DNA from: Auricularia sp. M13
Lineage: Eukaryota; Basidiomycota; Agaricomycetes; Auriculariales; Auriculariaceae
Direction: 5' to 3'
Assembly: GCA_037042915.1 (NCBI GenBank)
Contig: CM073195.1
Span: 1,302,001-1,366,000 of the forward strand
Length of the DNA stretch: 64,000 nt
Shown: piece by piece, positions 34,974-45,078 of the stretch
Layout of the letters: each line of letters starts with the position of its first letter
Numbering within the stretch: the stretch's first letter is position 1
The notes under the pieces: generated by a model
Told to the model about the DNA's origin: nothing
Seen by the model: only the letters and a program-made list of their open reading frames with translations
Databases searched by the model: none
Translations under genes and position numbers: made by a program

Positions 34974-36103
34974 CCATCTGTAAAAACCCACCTATCTCCG
35001 GATCGCTCCGGAGGCTCCGGAACAGCCGGACCAGGCTGAGAAAGGTACCCCTTTCCGGAGCCTCCCGAGCTGCAGTTCAGAGCTCCGGAGCAGCCTGGAG
35101 CGCTCCTGGAAGCTCCTCCAGGTGCTGTTTTCTCACTTTACGGCTTATTTGGATGCTCTTCCTGATGCTTACTGCCTGCCAGGGCAGACAAAAACGAACA
35201 CAGATGAAAAGGAAAAACGTGGCATTGCAAAATAAATAGATACAGGATGCGATGACCCATTGTACGTCGAAGCAAGACACGCTCAGGGCCTGACACAAAG
35301 CGACAACGATCATGAATGGACTCACAACAACGTGAGGTCGTCGGCCACTGGCACGGTCCGCCGCTCCTCGTGCGTGCAGTGCGGCAGGTTGCTGCGCTGC
35401 GCACGTCGCATCACCTACCACCAACCGCCTGTCAGACAGGCAGAAAAGCACAGGTCTATGGACATACCAGTATCGGCGCCCGAAGCGGTCGGGTTGGGGG
35501 GAAAGTGTGAGCGGGAGGGCACTGTGACGAATGTCAGAACGGTGCGTGTGATCCATAATGCTTACTGCCTCGATAGTCTTGAGCGGCACCGTCGCGAAGA
35601 GTTGACCTGCAAACGACAAGTTAGTATGCAAATGAAAGCCCAGGTCGGTAGCTGCGAAAACAGAGCACGCCAGACCGCAAGACATGAACGAGCCCAGAGC
35701 CAGCACGACGAGAGAGACCACGAGCAGAGCTAAGCAGGCCTGAAGAGCAGCCCGAGATGACACAGAAAGCCCAATGCCAGAGCCGCATAGCCAGGAATGC
35801 GCCACGGACGGTGTCAAGCTAGGCGGGGCGGTTGGGGTGGTGGGGGAAAAGAGACAAGTCCGTTTGAAAGCCCGCTTGATGGGAATCAGCTCGTTGTCAA
35901 CCAGCATGTGGCCCATTCGATGGGAGCTGGGACGCGTTGATGGGAGCTGCTGGAGCTCGGATTGAACCGGAAACGCCAAGCATTTGGTCGTGGATTGCCT
36001 GGCCCGGTGCTCCCAACGCTTCGGCCGCTCAGATCAATCCGGAGCAGCCGGAGATGTCAGGAGCTTGATACCCAGCTCCGGAGCGGCGGGTTTTTACAGA
36101 TGG
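34974..36103. mobile_element. 1.1 kb element with Plavaka-like ends
   Basis: Perfect inverted ends: GCCATCTGTAAAAACCC at 34973-34989 and its reverse complement at 36088-36104. Compared with the big element (CCATC-AGGAAAACCCC / CCATC-GGGAAAAACCC), both share CCATC, two or three variable bases, then an A-run and CCC. Both are also bordered by dense CTCCGG/CCGGAG motifs (34995-35115 and 35940-36085). I read it as a short non-autonomous relative of the Plavaka element at 17791-25582. No transposase. No target duplication visible. Confidence 0.8.
35077..35979 (-). CDS. Possible membrane-protein ORF inside the 1.1 kb element
   Basis: Open for 300 codons on the minus strand across most of the element. 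It contains hydrophobic runs (ALLVVSLVVLALGSFMSCGL, VVVSPFMIVVALCQALSVSC, WVIASCIYLFCNATFFLFIC). Start unclear: ATG 35979 lies near the repeats, and an internal ATG (MGHMLVDNELIPIK) about 21 codons on is also possible. No family recognised. It may be a captured gene fragment or a fortuitous frame. Confidence 0.3.
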   Translation of the reverse strand: MAFPVQSELQQLPSTRPSSHRMGHMLVDNELIPIKRAFKRTCLFSPTTPTAPPSLTPSVAHSWLCGSGIGLSVSSRAALQACLALLVVSLVVLALGSFMSCGLACSVFAATDLGFHLHTNLSFAGQLFATVPLKTIEAVSIMDHTHRSDIRHSALPLTLSPQPDRFGRRYWYVHRPVLFCLSDRRLVVGDATCAAQQPAALHARGAADRASGRRPHVVVSPFMIVVALCQALSVSCFDVQWVIASCIYLFCNATFFLFICVRFCLPWQAVSIRKSIQISRKVRKQHLEELPGALQAAPEL

Positions 36104-36253
36104 CTTCATCGCATCTACGCGCTCGTTGTTGCGGAGGGAGACGGCACGACGCTGAGCCTCGCGTGTATAGGAAGGGAGTTGAAGCTATATCGGCGACGCG
36201 ATGGAAGGCAGGCCCTGCCTACTACTATGATGTCCCTGTTCAAATGCAAGTAG

Positions 36254-36601
36254 GTATCGTTAATGGCCTACCATCTTACAACGTACAGCTATGTTCGACG
36301 ATCAAGGAGAACCAGTCTCTGTACACAGAGTCCGGGGATAACGTTGAGAAAGAGGCGACGGGAGGGGGTTCAGAATGGAGTAAATATCTAAGCAAAAGTC
36401 TAAAGGGCCGGCATCACAGTGGGCTCGACGTTTAGACGTAAGAAGGGGCAATGACTCCTTCGTTGGTCAACGGATCTAAGAAGGATATGAGTGAGGGAGT
36501 GACTCTCAATGGAAACAGTACGTACAGTAACTGCTAGCGGTCCCACGCGCCGAACTGGCAGAACTGGTCTCGGACCGCTGATGATGCGAGTCAATGACGC
36601 T
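36254..36601. other. Convergent 3' region
   Basis: About 350 bp between the stop of the split gene and the stop of the minus-strand surface protein. The right part (36480-36600) has a diverged match at about 39880-39985, the edge of the tandem duplication. Confidence 0.45.
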
Positions 36602-38296
36602 TAACTATGCGAAAGCGTGTGGCTCACGAAAGCGCTGAGAATGGGAGCCACAGATCGACGCGCTTTCAAGTCGGCGCCTGGAATCGTAATAGCGAGCCTC
36701 GGAGGTCTGGGATCGACATCGCCCTCCGAGTCAGCGCCGCTCGGCGCCGGCACTAGAAGGCGCTGGTCCGCTTCTCCCATCGCATCCGGAGCGGTAGCAT
36801 CGCGGTCGTCTGCCTTGCGCCGGCGCCGGCGGAGGCACACAACACCGAGCACAGCAGCAGCGACTATAGTCAAGGTTGTGGCGACTGAAATCATGATGAT
36901 TGTTGTTGATGAGGGAGGAGAGCTATGGTGCTTCGGCTGAGAATCCACCTGGTCTGTACTGGATGAGAGCCTGTCCCTGGAGGTCGAGGTCGTGGGAGAA
37001 GAGTCGCTATCCGGACGAGGCGTTTCTTGGGCCTGAGAAACCGCGGGCGCCGATGGTGCTTTGGCGGATTGCGCGGTCAGTGATGCTGAGAGCCGACTCC
37101 TAGTGGTGACGGCCGCAGGAGAGCTTTGAATGTCGGAGCCAAAGGATTCTGCAGTCTGCGAGTTCTGCACTGATAGAGATGCCAATGACAGCGTCGGATG
37201 CACAGAAACGTGAGGTGTGGCTGTTGCCGTCTCCGAGTGATCTGCGGATGTCGTGGGATGGAAAGCAATCGAGGTGGGTGTAGAGCTCAAAGGACTGGAT
37301 ATAGGTCTCGATACACTGGACGTAGCGCTGGATGAAACGGGCGGAGAGCTTGATGAAACGGGCGGAGAGCTTGATGAAACTGGCGTAGAGCTCGATGGAG
37401 TTGGCTTGGTGCTCGAAGGAGTGAGTGAAAACCTCGACGCTGTAAGCGTAGAGCTCAATGACGCGGACGTAGAGGTCGATAACGTGGACGTAGAGCTTGC
37501 TTCTGGGGAAGTTGAGCTCGACAGAGTGGGCGTGGAGCTCGAGCTCGAGGTAGTGAACGAAGAACTCAATGCGACAGACGATGAGCTCGATGGATTAGTG
37601 GGAGGGGTCGGCAATACGGCGGTGAAGCTTAATCGTGTCAGCGCTGGGGCGAGGTTGCTTACAATATTGTGACGAACAGCAAGTAATCAAACCCCATTGT
37701 GTTGTTCTCTAAGTTCGTGAGCTTGATCATGTGCCCCGGTGTATTGGGGTCCACATGAGCCTCGAAGAGTTTCACTTGCGGCGTGCCGTAGGACAAAGGA
37801 CTATAGGTTGAGAGAGTAGTCGTCGCGCCATCGAGCTCGACCTAGAGAGTTCGGCATGGAAACATGATCACCCAGTTCGTTCGACATACCTGCATTAAGC
37901 CGTGCGTATAGTACAAGTCCGAGATGTATGCAACGTACGACCCTATAAGTGATGTGAGACTTCGCTTGAGATTTGGGAGGCTGGCCATGGTACCGTTGAA
38001 AGTGAGGGTAATAGATGCGCCTGCGTGGGAGTTGCTGATGTAACCCCCAGAATGATAATAGCTAGTGACTGATGAACCATTCGGACCAGGCTGGGGGTTG
38101 AAATTCGGTGACCAGGAGCTCTTTTCCGGAGAGAAAACGACTGGAGGATGATTAGTAAAGAAGTGATCTATCGATGAATCACGGAAGGTTGCTGCGACGT
38201 ACGAGATGGGTCATCCTCCTCCACAAGGACGTTGATCTGGGCTAGACATAAAAGAGGGCAGACGAGGATAGCACTCCATGCAAGGAGCTCGCGCAT
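36602..38296 (-). CDS. Ser/Thr-rich single-pass surface protein, copy A
   Basis: Exons about 38296-38203, 38140-37890, 37841-37663 and 37585-36602 give about 500 residues. Signal peptide MRELLAWSAILVCPLLCLAQ, then a beta-rich ectodomain (SYYHSGGYISNSHAGASITL, GSYVAYISDLYYTHG, TPGHMIKLTNLENNTMGFDY), a long Ser/Thr/Pro stalk that should be O-mannosylated, one TM helix (MISVATTLTIVAAAVLGVVC) and a basic stop-transfer RRRRRK with a short cytosolic tail. The layout recalls Mid2/Wsc-like wall sensors and a common Agaricomycete family, but no Wsc Cys pattern is present. The tail ends SHTLSHS. The acceptor of exon 4 (CGAG) is weak. A paralogue lies at 39699-41691. Confidence 0.8.
37331..37393. repeat. 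21 bp tandem repeats in stalk of copy A
   Basis: Three units of 21 bp (GATGAAACGGGCGGAGAGCTT; the first two identical, the third diverged). They encode a seven-residue PPVSSSS repeat in the Ser-rich stalk. In-frame repeats like this can vary stalk length. Confidence 0.7.
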
Positions 38297-39066
38297 AAGG
38301 AGAATGTAGCAAGTCAAGAGACGTAGAGAAACCGAGGGACGCTAGAACCAAAGGTGCTTGATAGATTCCGAAAACGCTGTGACGGGCTACTGCCTGCTGC
38401 GACACTGCCCAAGCGAGGCGGCCCGTTATCCTGAGCATGTGAGCGCGTGGAAGACATCTGGACCATTCCGAGACTTCATGCTGATGCCGCGCAGAATGGT
38501 GAATTAGTATATCATGTCTTTGACGAGACTCTGGTTTGAAGCTTAAAAGCATATATAGGTACAAGGCGAACCTTGTAGCTGTTTCACTGCCGAACCAGAT
38601 ACCCAGCTGCATGTAACCAAGCACCTAGCCAGCCGCAGGTCGTGATTGAGACCCTGATCTTCGTTCGAGACAAACTGCTGGAATCTGGTCGGGAAAGCAC
38701 GCCTAAAACGCGCCAGAAGCGCGTCTCCTGTTCGGTGTTCCGCAGCGCATCATCAGCATAGAAAGATCTTGCGTATTCAGAAGATCTCCCTGTGCGCGAG
38801 GCGCTTGGCCCTGGCGAGGAAACAGCTTCGCACGAGTTGCGCCGGATGTTGCGCTGCCCTGGACCAGCATAGTCAACGCGGAGCCAACGCACCAGCTACT
38901 GGGTAGGATTTTTTATGCCACCACTGAGCAGGTATGTCCCAATTGCAGTGCTGACAGTCTTTGGAGATGCCGAAACAGAGACAAGTTGAGGGAGCATCGC
39001 CGTGATGCTCAGTCCAACTCCGACCGCCACCCCAAGTTCCTCGCTGGAATGATCGAGCTCTGCCTA
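38297..39066. other. Duplicated intergenic DNA of unit A
   Basis: About 770 bp between the surface protein and the hydrolase stub. It aligns by eye with 41692-42235 plus 43446-43666 of unit B. Minus-strand open frames here are not conserved as proteins. Confidence 0.5.
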
Positions 39067-39700
39067 ATGCTAGACGGAGAGCAAAGTAAAATTTGAGGCA
39101 TGAAAGGAGCTCTCTGTTGCTCCGTACGGGAACGATGGGAACAACGCGTCGCAGTAGGCCCCGGGAAAAGTCTATATAAGGTCCGATCCGCGGGACCATC
39201 GAAACGGCCGATTTTTGGCCTGAGCTCCGATGCATGGGACCATCATCCGAGGGCAAATTTTCGACCATGTCTGATCCGACTGGGACCATCGTCTTCGAGC
39301 AAATTTTCTGAGGTCCGAGGCCCGGGACCATCAATTCCACCTGAATTTGCACCGGGCAAGCTTCCGTCAGATGAAAGAAGTAGTATCCACAGCTTGAGAG
39401 AGTCTTGAGGCTTTGAGATGTGCCTAGAAGCCTGTATACCCCTGGTAGCTCGGAATCAATGCCTCCGGATGTATATGCCGGCGCGAAGCGCCGGAAGCTC
39501 CGATCCGCTGGGACCATCGTCCTGGGCAGTTTTGGCATGTCCGATCCGTTGGGACCATTGGAATCGACCCTTACCAGCCCGACTTTGGGACCATCGTCCG
39601 GGGGGGGTCTGCGGATCGGACCTCAAATAGACCTTTCCCGGGGCCTGTCGCAGTCAACGCAATTCTCGACTACAGACCTGAAATCGTACAATGAGATTTC
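39067..39700 (+). pseudogene. GH105-like hydrolase stub with MITE insertion
   Basis: Matches the first exon of the gene at 43667: ATGCTAGAC start (39067), then a stop TGA at the tenth codon (39094-39096), then CGATGGGAACAACGCGTCGCAGT against GCTGGGAACAAGGCGTTGCAGCC. After the MITE (39156-39646) the match resumes with GTCAACGCAATTCTCGA and ends at about 39.68 kb. Only about 40 codons of the gene are present, and they are broken. Confidence 0.7.
39156..39646. mobile_element. 491 bp MITE with 8 bp target duplication
   Basis: Flanked by a perfect direct repeat GTCGCAGT at 39148-39155 and 39647-39654. The ends are inverted repeats starting AGGCCCCGGGAAA and continuing imperfectly for about 35 bp (TCTATATAAGGTCCGATCCGC on the left against TCTATTTGAGGTCCGATCCGC from the right). 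The interior repeats GGGACCATC at least seven times. No coding frame. An 8 bp duplication fits the hAT superfamily, among others. Removing it restores the alignment with the intact hydrolase gene. Confidence 0.9.
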
Positions 39701-41691
39701 AACATAAGCAACAATGTAGCTTGCAACCGTCCAGGGTCAACTTCGAGAAAGGGGCGGTTAGAGGAAAGTGGGAAATATGAAAATATCCATAGGAATCCGG
39801 CGGAAAAGCATTCGACGTTGGTTTCATACATCGACGTAGGAGGGAGGAATAACTCCACCATTCGTCAACGGTTCTGAATTGTGTATATGAATAAATGAGA
39901 GCATTTCTGCGCGCGTCACGTACGGTAACCGCCAGCGGTACCGCGCGCTGAACGGGCAGAACCAGCCTCGGGCCGCTGATGATGCGAGTCAGTGCGATTC
40001 GACTATGTGAAAGAGGGTGGCTTACAAAAGCGTTTACAGTGGGGGCTACCGATCGACGCGCTTTCAAGTCGGTACCTGGGATGGTAATTGCGAGCCTGGG
40101 AGACACAGGATCGACATCCGCGTCTGGATTGCTCGCCGGCACTAGAAGGCGCTGGTCTGCTTCTCCCATCGCATTCGCAGCGGCAACATCGCGGTCGCCT
40201 GCCTTGCGCCGGCGTCGGCGCAAGCACACCACACCGAGCACAGCAGCAGCGACTATCGTCAGGGTTGTAGCGACAGAAAGAGAGATTATTGTCGTTGACG
40301 CAGGAGGGGAGTCATGGTGTTTCGGCTGAGAATTTACCCTGTCAGTACTGTATGAGAACCGACCCCTCGTGGTCGATGTCAAGGGAGAAGTGCCGATACC
40401 CAGACGAGACGTTTCTGGGGTCTGAGAGACTGATGCCGCCGATGGGACTTTGGCGTACTGCGTGGTTAGTGACGTTGACGGTCGATTCTTGGTGGTGAAC
40501 GCCGCAGGAGAGCTGTGGGTTTTGGAAGCAGAAGTTACTGGAGTCTGCGAGCTCTGCAATGATAGGGATGCCAATGATAGCGTCGGAAGCCCAGAAACGC
40601 GAGGGGGTGTGGTGGTTGCCGTCTCTGACTGATCTGTCGATTTCAGAGAATGGGACATAGAAAAGGTGGGCGTAGAACTCAAAGCACTGAATGTCACAGT
40701 AGAGGTCGATAGACTGGAGGTAGAACTTGATGACAGGGGTGCAGAGCTCAATGAAAGGGGCGTAGAGTTCGGCAGAGTTGGCTTAATCATCGATGGAGTG
40801 AATGCAGAGCTCGAAAATGTGAGGGTAGAGCTTGATGAAGGGGACGCAGCGGTCGATGGCGCAGACGTTGCGATTGACGTTGTAGAAGTAGAGGTCACCG
40901 GCGTAGAAAAACCTTTCAAGGGAGTAAGCGCGGAGCTAGTGCTGGATGGAGCGGACGAAGAACTCGATGCGGGAGGCGAGGAACTCGAAGGCTCATGGCA
41001 ATGAGGAATGCTCGGTAACACTGCCGTGAAGCTTTGTCGTGTCAGCACTGTGATCAAATTGTTTGGAAAATGTTGAGACGAACAGCAAGTAATCGAACCC
41101 CATTGTTTTGTTCTCTAAGTTTGTGAGCTTAATCATGTGCCCCGGTGTATTGGGGTCCACATGAGCCTCGAAGAGCCTCACTTGCGGCGTGCCGTATTCC
41201 GAAGAATTGTAGGCTGAGAAAGTAGTCTTGACGCCGTCAAGATCGACCTGAAGAGTTCAGAATGGAAAGATAGACACGAGTTCGACATACCTCCATCTTG
41301 CCGTGCGCTTGGTGCTTGTCCGAGATGTATGCAACGTACGACCCTATAAGTGAGGTGAGACTCAGGTTGAGATTTGAGAGGCCGGCCATGGTACCGTTGA
41401 AAGTGAGGGAGATCGATGCGCCGGCCTGGGAGATGCAGATGTAACCCCCAGAATGATAATAGTCCGTAACTGATGAACCATTCGGACCAGGCTTAGGGTT
41501 GACTCTATGTCCCCATGAACTCTTTTCCGGAGAGAAAACGACTGGATGACGGTTAATAGAGGAAGTAATTTCTCACAGAACGTCGTTGCAAACATACGAG
41601 ACGGGTCATCCTCCTCCACAAGGACGTTGATCTGAGCTTGACATACAAGAAGGCACAGGAAGATAGCACTCAATGCAAAGGGTATGAGCAT
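39699..41691 (-). CDS. Ser/Thr-rich single-pass surface protein, copy B
   Basis: Paralogue of copy A. Exons about 41691-41598, 41541-41291, from 41247 and then the long stalk/TM/tail exon. Signal peptide MLIPFALSAIFLCLLVCQAQ, ectodomain with the same landmarks (TDYYHSGGYICISQAGASIS, TPGHMIKLTNLENKTMGFDY), Ser/Thr stalk, TM helix SLSVATTLTIVAAAVLGVVC, RRRRRK. Two changes suggest decay or altered splicing. The GT donor that ends exon 3 in copy A (ATATT-GTAAGC) is missing here. The stop after SHTLSHS in copy A is lost (SHPLSHSRIALT), so the frame runs on to 39699 unless a GTAAGC at about 40024 is used as a donor. Confidence 0.65.
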
Positions 41692-42235
41692 GAGGACAGT
41701 GTAGAGAGTCAAGGGACGGAGAGAAACCGAGGGATGCTATAACCAGTCGTGTTGATAGATTCCGAAAACGCTGTGTTGGGCTTCCACTCGTTGGGACACC
41801 GCCCAAGCGACTCGGCTGGTTATACTGAGCAACTGAGCGCGTGGAATGCATTGGCTTTGTCCCTTCCGAGACACAAGGCACTGCATCGTTAACTGCTATG
41901 TCAAATGTCAAGTCTTCGACGAGATATTCTGACGCATCAAGTTAAAGGCTCACCCTGCGCATGGTCAGAGATTCAGAGATTCAGAGGTACGCAGCTGATC
42001 ATTTAATCTCAGGCTATGACGGAGATCCTGCCCTTCGTGAGAAGCAAACCAGGTCGGAAATCTGGTTGGGAAAACATGCCTAAAACGCGCCAGAATCGCG
42101 TCTCCTCTGCCGCCAGAACAGTGCGACATCAGCATAGCAAGTTCCTGTGTTTGCAGAAGATCCCCCTGTGTGCGAGGCGCTTGGCGCTACTGAAACAGCT
42201 TCGCACAAGCCGCGCGCAAAGCAGGGCGACAGCGA
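41692..42235. other. Duplicated intergenic DNA of unit B
   Basis: About 540 bp corresponding to 38297-38830 of unit A. No gene seen. A near-palindromic AGATTCAGAGATTCAGAGG repeat sits at about 41968-41987. Confidence 0.45.
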
Positions 42236-42252
42236 GCGTGGACGCGTGCAGA

Positions 42253-43445
42253 CTATTGCACGGCGTTGTTGTTCTTCAGAAGGGTGTCGTACCACGCGTC
42301 GTACGGGTGGTTCGTCGCGAGGTAGTTGACGAGTGGCGTCGTCGCGCGGCTGGCAGAGTCAAAGTCCCACTCGCGCACGATCTTGCCGGCATTGCGCGCG
42401 TTGACCAGGAAGCTGGTGTCCGTTGCGGTCGCCGCGTAGAAGATGGCGCCGTCCTGCAGCTCGGCGCTGTTGCCCGCCTGGAACTCGACGAAGAAGAGCT
42501 GCTCGTACGCGATGCGGCGGCCGACGACGGACCCGGCTGACGTGACGAGCTTGCCCGCCGAATCCTTGTACACCTTGATGCCGTTGGTCTCGGACTTGTT
42601 GAACTGGCCGTCCGACGTCTTGCCGTTCCCGCTCCACGCGACGGACGACGCGCTGGTGTCGAGCTTGCCCGTCCACTGCCAGTTCTGGCTGTTGTTCTGG
42701 CTCTTGTGGATCTCGCGCACCGTGCTGGCGTCCGTGAAGCTCACCGACGGGTTCACGCCGTCGTCGTACTTCGCGCTCGGCGACCATGTGATCTCGCCGG
42801 TGGCGGCGTCGACACGGCCGACGCGGTACCACAGCTGCGTGAGGACGGAGCCCTGGTGCACCTCGACAAGCCAGCCGTCATCGTTGAGCGCAACCGCGGG
42901 CGTCTTGCCCGTATCGTACTTGCCGTGGCGCAGCCATGTGACGCTCCCGTCGCTGTTTATCTTGCCGCTCCAGTACCACAGGTTGCTGCCGCCGTCGTCG
43001 TGCACCAGCCAACGCCAGCCACATCAGATATCTCCCGCACGGGATCATTCGCATGTCATCCCCCGCGCACCTCGACAATCTGTCCTTTCGAGCTGCGTGC
43101 GATGGCGGGGTTGGAGCCCGTGTCGGACTTGTACTGCGAGCGCGTCGTCGCGTCGCCCGACATGATGGGCACAATTTTCCCGCGCAGCGCGTCGATGCTG
43201 GGCAGCCCGGCCGGCGCCTGATCCGCCCTGAGCAAGCGGCTCCCAAACGCGTCCTTGAGACGCTGGTTGAGCGCGGCGAGGTTGCCGGCGGCGAAGTTGG
43301 CGTTGTCTGTGAGGTCGTCCTTGACGTCGAGCGCGTGGGCGATGGGCGCGTGCGTAGGGTGCGCGACGGACGAGTCGTTGACGACCTTGAGCCAGTCGCG
43401 CAGGTTGTTCGACGCCGGGTTGCCCGCAGCGTGCGCCAGTTTTCT
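42253..43445 (-). pseudogene. 5'-truncated PI-PLC-like protein fragment
   Basis: Two open blocks. The upstream block (about 43445-43074) reads NLRDWLKVVNDSSVAHPTHA, then LDVKDDLTDNANFAAGNLAA, ALRGKIVPIMSGD, NPAIARSSKGQIVE. The downstream block (43005-42253) has repeats of the type LVEVHQGS...LWYRVGRVDAATGEITW and REIHKSQNNSQNWQWTGKLD. These are features of PI-specific phospholipase C-like proteins with bacterial-type C-terminal repeats. The N-terminal catalytic X-box half is absent. A GTGCGC donor follows GQIVE, but the expected acceptor before VHDDGG reads ...TTGGCTG with no AG, so splicing should fail. Unit A lacks this segment, so it was inserted into unit B. Confidence 0.7.
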
Positions 43446-43666
43446 GCGCTGCGTTGGACTGGCGCACTCGACGGGTATCCAGCGCGCCAGCTAATGAATA
43501 GGGGTGTTCATTCCAGCACCGAGCACGCATATTCCACTCGCAGTGCTGACAATTTTGGAAAAGTCGAAAGCTGTACGAGTTGAACTGAAGCCTAAGGAGC
43601 ATCGGGCCGCGCAGTCCGACAACTCCGACGACTGCCGTCCCAAGTCCCTCACGCCGCTGCACACTA

Positions 43667-44938
43667 ATGCTAGACGCACACCAGAATAAAATCCAAGCCG
43701 TAAAAAGCGTTCTCCTCGGCGCGGTGCGGAAGAGCTGGGAACAAGGCGTTGCAGCCAACGCAATTCTCGAGCTCGACTATCCAACCCTTAGTGTCTTTGG
43801 CCCAGCTCCTCTCGCGCCCCACTCGACGGTCCCTGAAGAGGTTCTCCATATTGCGCTCAGTGCGGCTTATCTGCAAGGGGACGACGGCCGCCTAAGCCAG
43901 AAGATCGGCAGCGGTACTGACGGTGCGGCATTAGACGGCGCATCAGCAGGCATAGCAGTGCTCATAGGTGCGTACATACGCGTCCCTGAGTATGAATACA
44001 GCATTAAAGTCGTGCAGGGGCTTGCACTGATCCTCAAGCTAAGCGGCGCGAGTTTTGGAAAGCCGCTGCCGACAAGCAACTTGCCTACGTCCGTGCACGC
44101 ACACATTGCGCCGCTGTAACTCATGTCTTACATGGACGTAGATCCTCGAGAAAGCGCCCCGTACTTTGACAGGTGCCATATCGCATCGCGCTTTCGATCG
44201 CGAGTATTGGAGCGATGCCATTTACATGGGTCCACCGTTTCTCGCGTACTACGCCTTGCGCTTTAACGATCCGTCTCTCCTTCGTCTTGCATTCCAACAG
44301 TGTCGCTTGTACCGAAGTGCACTGAAACTGGAAGACGGAGGAGCGTGGAGACATATTTATTCTGACGACCAGAAGAAATTCCTCGATGCAGGGTGCTGGG
44401 CAACGGGCAACGGGTGGGCCGCACTCGGTATGGTGCTCGTGCGGCGAGCAATCGAACTTTCAGCACACCGGTCTGAGTTGAGGACAGAGAGTGCGGATCT
44501 AGGGGCGTGGACGCACGAGATTCTCGAGGCCGCCCTGGACGCAGCTGCCCGCGTTCGTCCGCATTTCTCGGACTCAATGAGATCGTTGACAATATTATGC
44601 AGACGCCCGAGCACCTTGTGCCCAACTATCTGGATGCTGCACCAGAGGACACGTTCGGAGACTGTGCAGCGAGCGCGGCGATTATCGCATGCGCATACCG
44701 ATTTGCGACGTACTGGCCATCAGAGTTCACCCTGGATGTGCGCGTGGAGCGAGTCAGAGACGCTGTCGTCTCAGGCATAGATGACTTGGGCATTATGAAG
44801 CCTGTTGTGGACCCGCTGGGGGTCACGCCCACACTGGTCGGCCTCCTTAGCCCTGAGGCACAGGCATTTGGGCTCATGATGTTCGCCGCGTGGCGGGATT
44901 ACGACCAAGCTGTTTCCCAGACGAAGGGATCGACCTGA
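43667..44938 (+). CDS. GH105-like unsaturated glucuronyl/rhamnogalacturonyl hydrolase
   Basis: Four exons join in frame: 43667-43967, 44039-44088, 44142-44552, 44603-44938, about 365 residues. Six-hairpin glycosidase landmarks: WEQGVAANAILELDYPTLSV, DGAALDGASAGIAVLIG, FWKAAADKQLAYILEKAPRT, GAISHR, WSDAIYMGPPFLAYYALRF, DDQKKFLDAGCWATGNGWAA, HLVPNYLDAAPEDTFGDCAA. Members remove unsaturated uronic acid ends from pectin-derived oligosaccharides. No signal peptide is encoded at this start; either a 5' exon is missing or not recognised, or the protein is cytosolic. It is the only complete hydrolase copy; unit A has just a stub. Confidence 0.8.
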
Positions 44939-45078
44939 GCTTGATATCATGCACCTCTGACGATAGCGCCTCTGAACAACATTGTCATGCCATCGTTGGT
45001 ATGCATTTGTAACCATAATCAGCAATTCACTTCATGAGAATGTACACGCGGGTGCAAGTATTCCATCATAGAGCGTGC

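Larger units (their letters stand above)
33814..36253 (+). pseudogene. GGPS-labelled fungal family gene, split by element
   Basis: Exons 33814-34006, 34064-34509, 34575-34973, then, after a 1.1 kb insertion, 36104-36253. Joined across the insertion they encode about 395 residues. Landmarks of a fungal family often database-labelled geranylgeranyl pyrophosphate synthetase, although it has no DDxxD prenyl-synthase motif: FPFQSIHLVTERAFLLKLL, GYGRNFEHAV, GHYRIVRYNFCGLELLVRYE, QSGIVELKSL, FPQLFFSQTEHLLVGLHERG, EEDFRKLAAV, then LHRIYALVVAEGDG, LKLYRRRDGRQALPTTMMS. True function is unknown. The insertion lies between the codons for KLAAV and LHRIYALVV; the pieces rejoin at a codon boundary. As read, the product would be cut 50 residues short and end in element-derived residues, so partial function is possible. 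Confidence 0.75.
36604..43790. repeat. Diverged tandem duplication, two units
   Basis: Unit A (about 36.48-39.71 kb) and unit B (about 39.85-43.79 kb) carry the same order: surface-protein gene (minus), shared upstream DNA, and the 5' part of a GH105-like gene (plus). Matching non-coding stretches include about 38680-38830 with 42050-42210, and about 38935-38960 with 43530-43560. Unit A's hydrolase is cut off at about 39.71 kb. Unit B has an extra 1.2 kb PI-PLC-like insertion at about 42236-43445. Confidence 0.75.
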
